A stretch of 64,000 nt of DNA, from positions 36,854-100,853 of the forward strand of contig JAUUDF010000048.1 in NCBI GenBank assembly GCA_030826885.1. The letters run 5' to 3'. A model generated the notes under the pieces. That model saw only the letters and a program-made list of their open reading frames with translations. It was not told the origin of the DNA and made no database searches. This DNA comes from Sulfurovum sp. Lineage in GTDB: Bacteria > Campylobacterota > Campylobacteria > Campylobacterales > Sulfurovaceae. Shown one piece after another: positions 63,897 to 64,000 of the stretch. Position numbers and translations under genes: made by a program. Every line of letters begins with the position of its first letter. The first letter of the stretch is position 1.

Positions 63897-64000
63897 TTAC
63901 AGATCATTGCCGGCATAGCTCAGGTCACAGCTTTTGTTAATAAGCGGAAAATCGGCAATAATATTGTTTGGCATCATCAGATGCAGTGCCTGCCAGTTCA
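63897..64000 (-). CDS. C-terminus of a group-4-hydrogenase/NuoD-like large subunit, partial
   Basis: Only the last 34 codons are present. They read in frame as NWQALHLMMPNNIIADFPLIN followed by KSCDLSYAGNDL and a TAA at 63897 (first part truncated here). The shape NxxALxLM...ADxPLI is that of the C-terminus of HyfG/EchE-type large subunits. The final DPCxxC that binds Ni and Fe in real hydrogenases appears as DLSYAG, with both cysteines replaced. The gene directly precedes the small-subunit gene. Confidence 0.65.
   Translation of the reverse strand, partial: NWQALHLMMPNNIIADFPLINKSCDLSYAGNDL

Overview
The window is a dense, mesophile-like bacterial chromosome segment with Campylobacterota (Epsilonproteobacteria) markers. 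These are hobA (the DnaA-binding replication factor known from Helicobacter) in a nudH-lysC-hobA-holB-folP neighbourhood, a gatC-cvpA-fur-lysS-glyA-DUF1882-SPOR-aroE gene order, a class II DAHP synthase and an extended folP. A molybdopterin sulfur-type reductase, several multiheme cytochromes and hydrogenase-like genes point to a sulfur/hydrogen-oxidising lithotroph of the Sulfurovum/Sulfurimonas type. Genus assignment is inference from gene content only. No rRNA, tRNA, CRISPR array or complete insertion sequence was found.

Layout. 1-2756 (minus): a B-C-A operon for a membrane-bound molybdoenzyme of the polysulfide/tetrathionate/thiosulfate reductase class; the catalytic gene runs off the left edge. 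2989-5958 (minus): orphan histidine kinase, dapE, a rhodanese and a ferredoxin-thioredoxin-reductase-like Fe-S protein. 6072-12387 (plus): gatC, Spx/ArsC-like, pilT, cvpA, fur, lysS, glyA, DUF1882. 12379-17485: secreted proteins (90-aa protein, NrfJ-like protein, two MORN_2 proteins) and a large multiheme cytochrome, apparently inserted into an otherwise conserved block. 17612-23814 (plus): SPOR protein, trpE, aroE, an octaheme membrane-anchored cytochrome and an OmpR/ArsS-type two-component system. 23863-26204 (minus): class II DAHP synthase and cmoA, separated by a spacer with DnaA-box-like nonamers. 26472-28283: REC-GAF-PAS-GGDEF diguanylate cyclase.

28276-37215 is mostly minus-strand housekeeping (ribF, tlyA, ligA, folP, DUF805, holB, hobA, lysC, rppH) with one plus-strand host-attachment-like gene and a 163-bp element bounded by an 18-bp inverted repeat. 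37352-38407 is hemW. 38408-40032 is a small AT-rich accessory patch with a REP-like palindrome, a CAP-domain lipoprotein and a DUF4258/YgiT toxin-antitoxin-like pair. 40033-44520 (plus): tatB, tatC (with an unusual periplasmic insertion), queA, two tandem NlpC/P60 lipoproteins and a YchJ-like protein. 44510-46636 (minus) is a hybrid sensor protein whose phospho-accepting histidines are degenerate. ruvX and a Na/Pi-cotransporter-like gene follow.

48836-63208 (minus) is a tightly packed 11-gene envelope/efflux operon: TetR repressor, TolC-like channel, short MFP, RND pump, HlyD, LtaS/OpgB-like sulfatase-fold transferase, MFS, PAP2 phosphatase, double ABC ATPase and two ABC-2 permeases. It is preceded by a palindromic TetR-type operator just downstream of a -10 box. 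The right edge (63379-64000, minus) holds a group-4-hydrogenase/NuoB-like small subunit and the last 34 codons of its large subunit, whose C-terminus appears to lack the NiFe-liganding cysteines.
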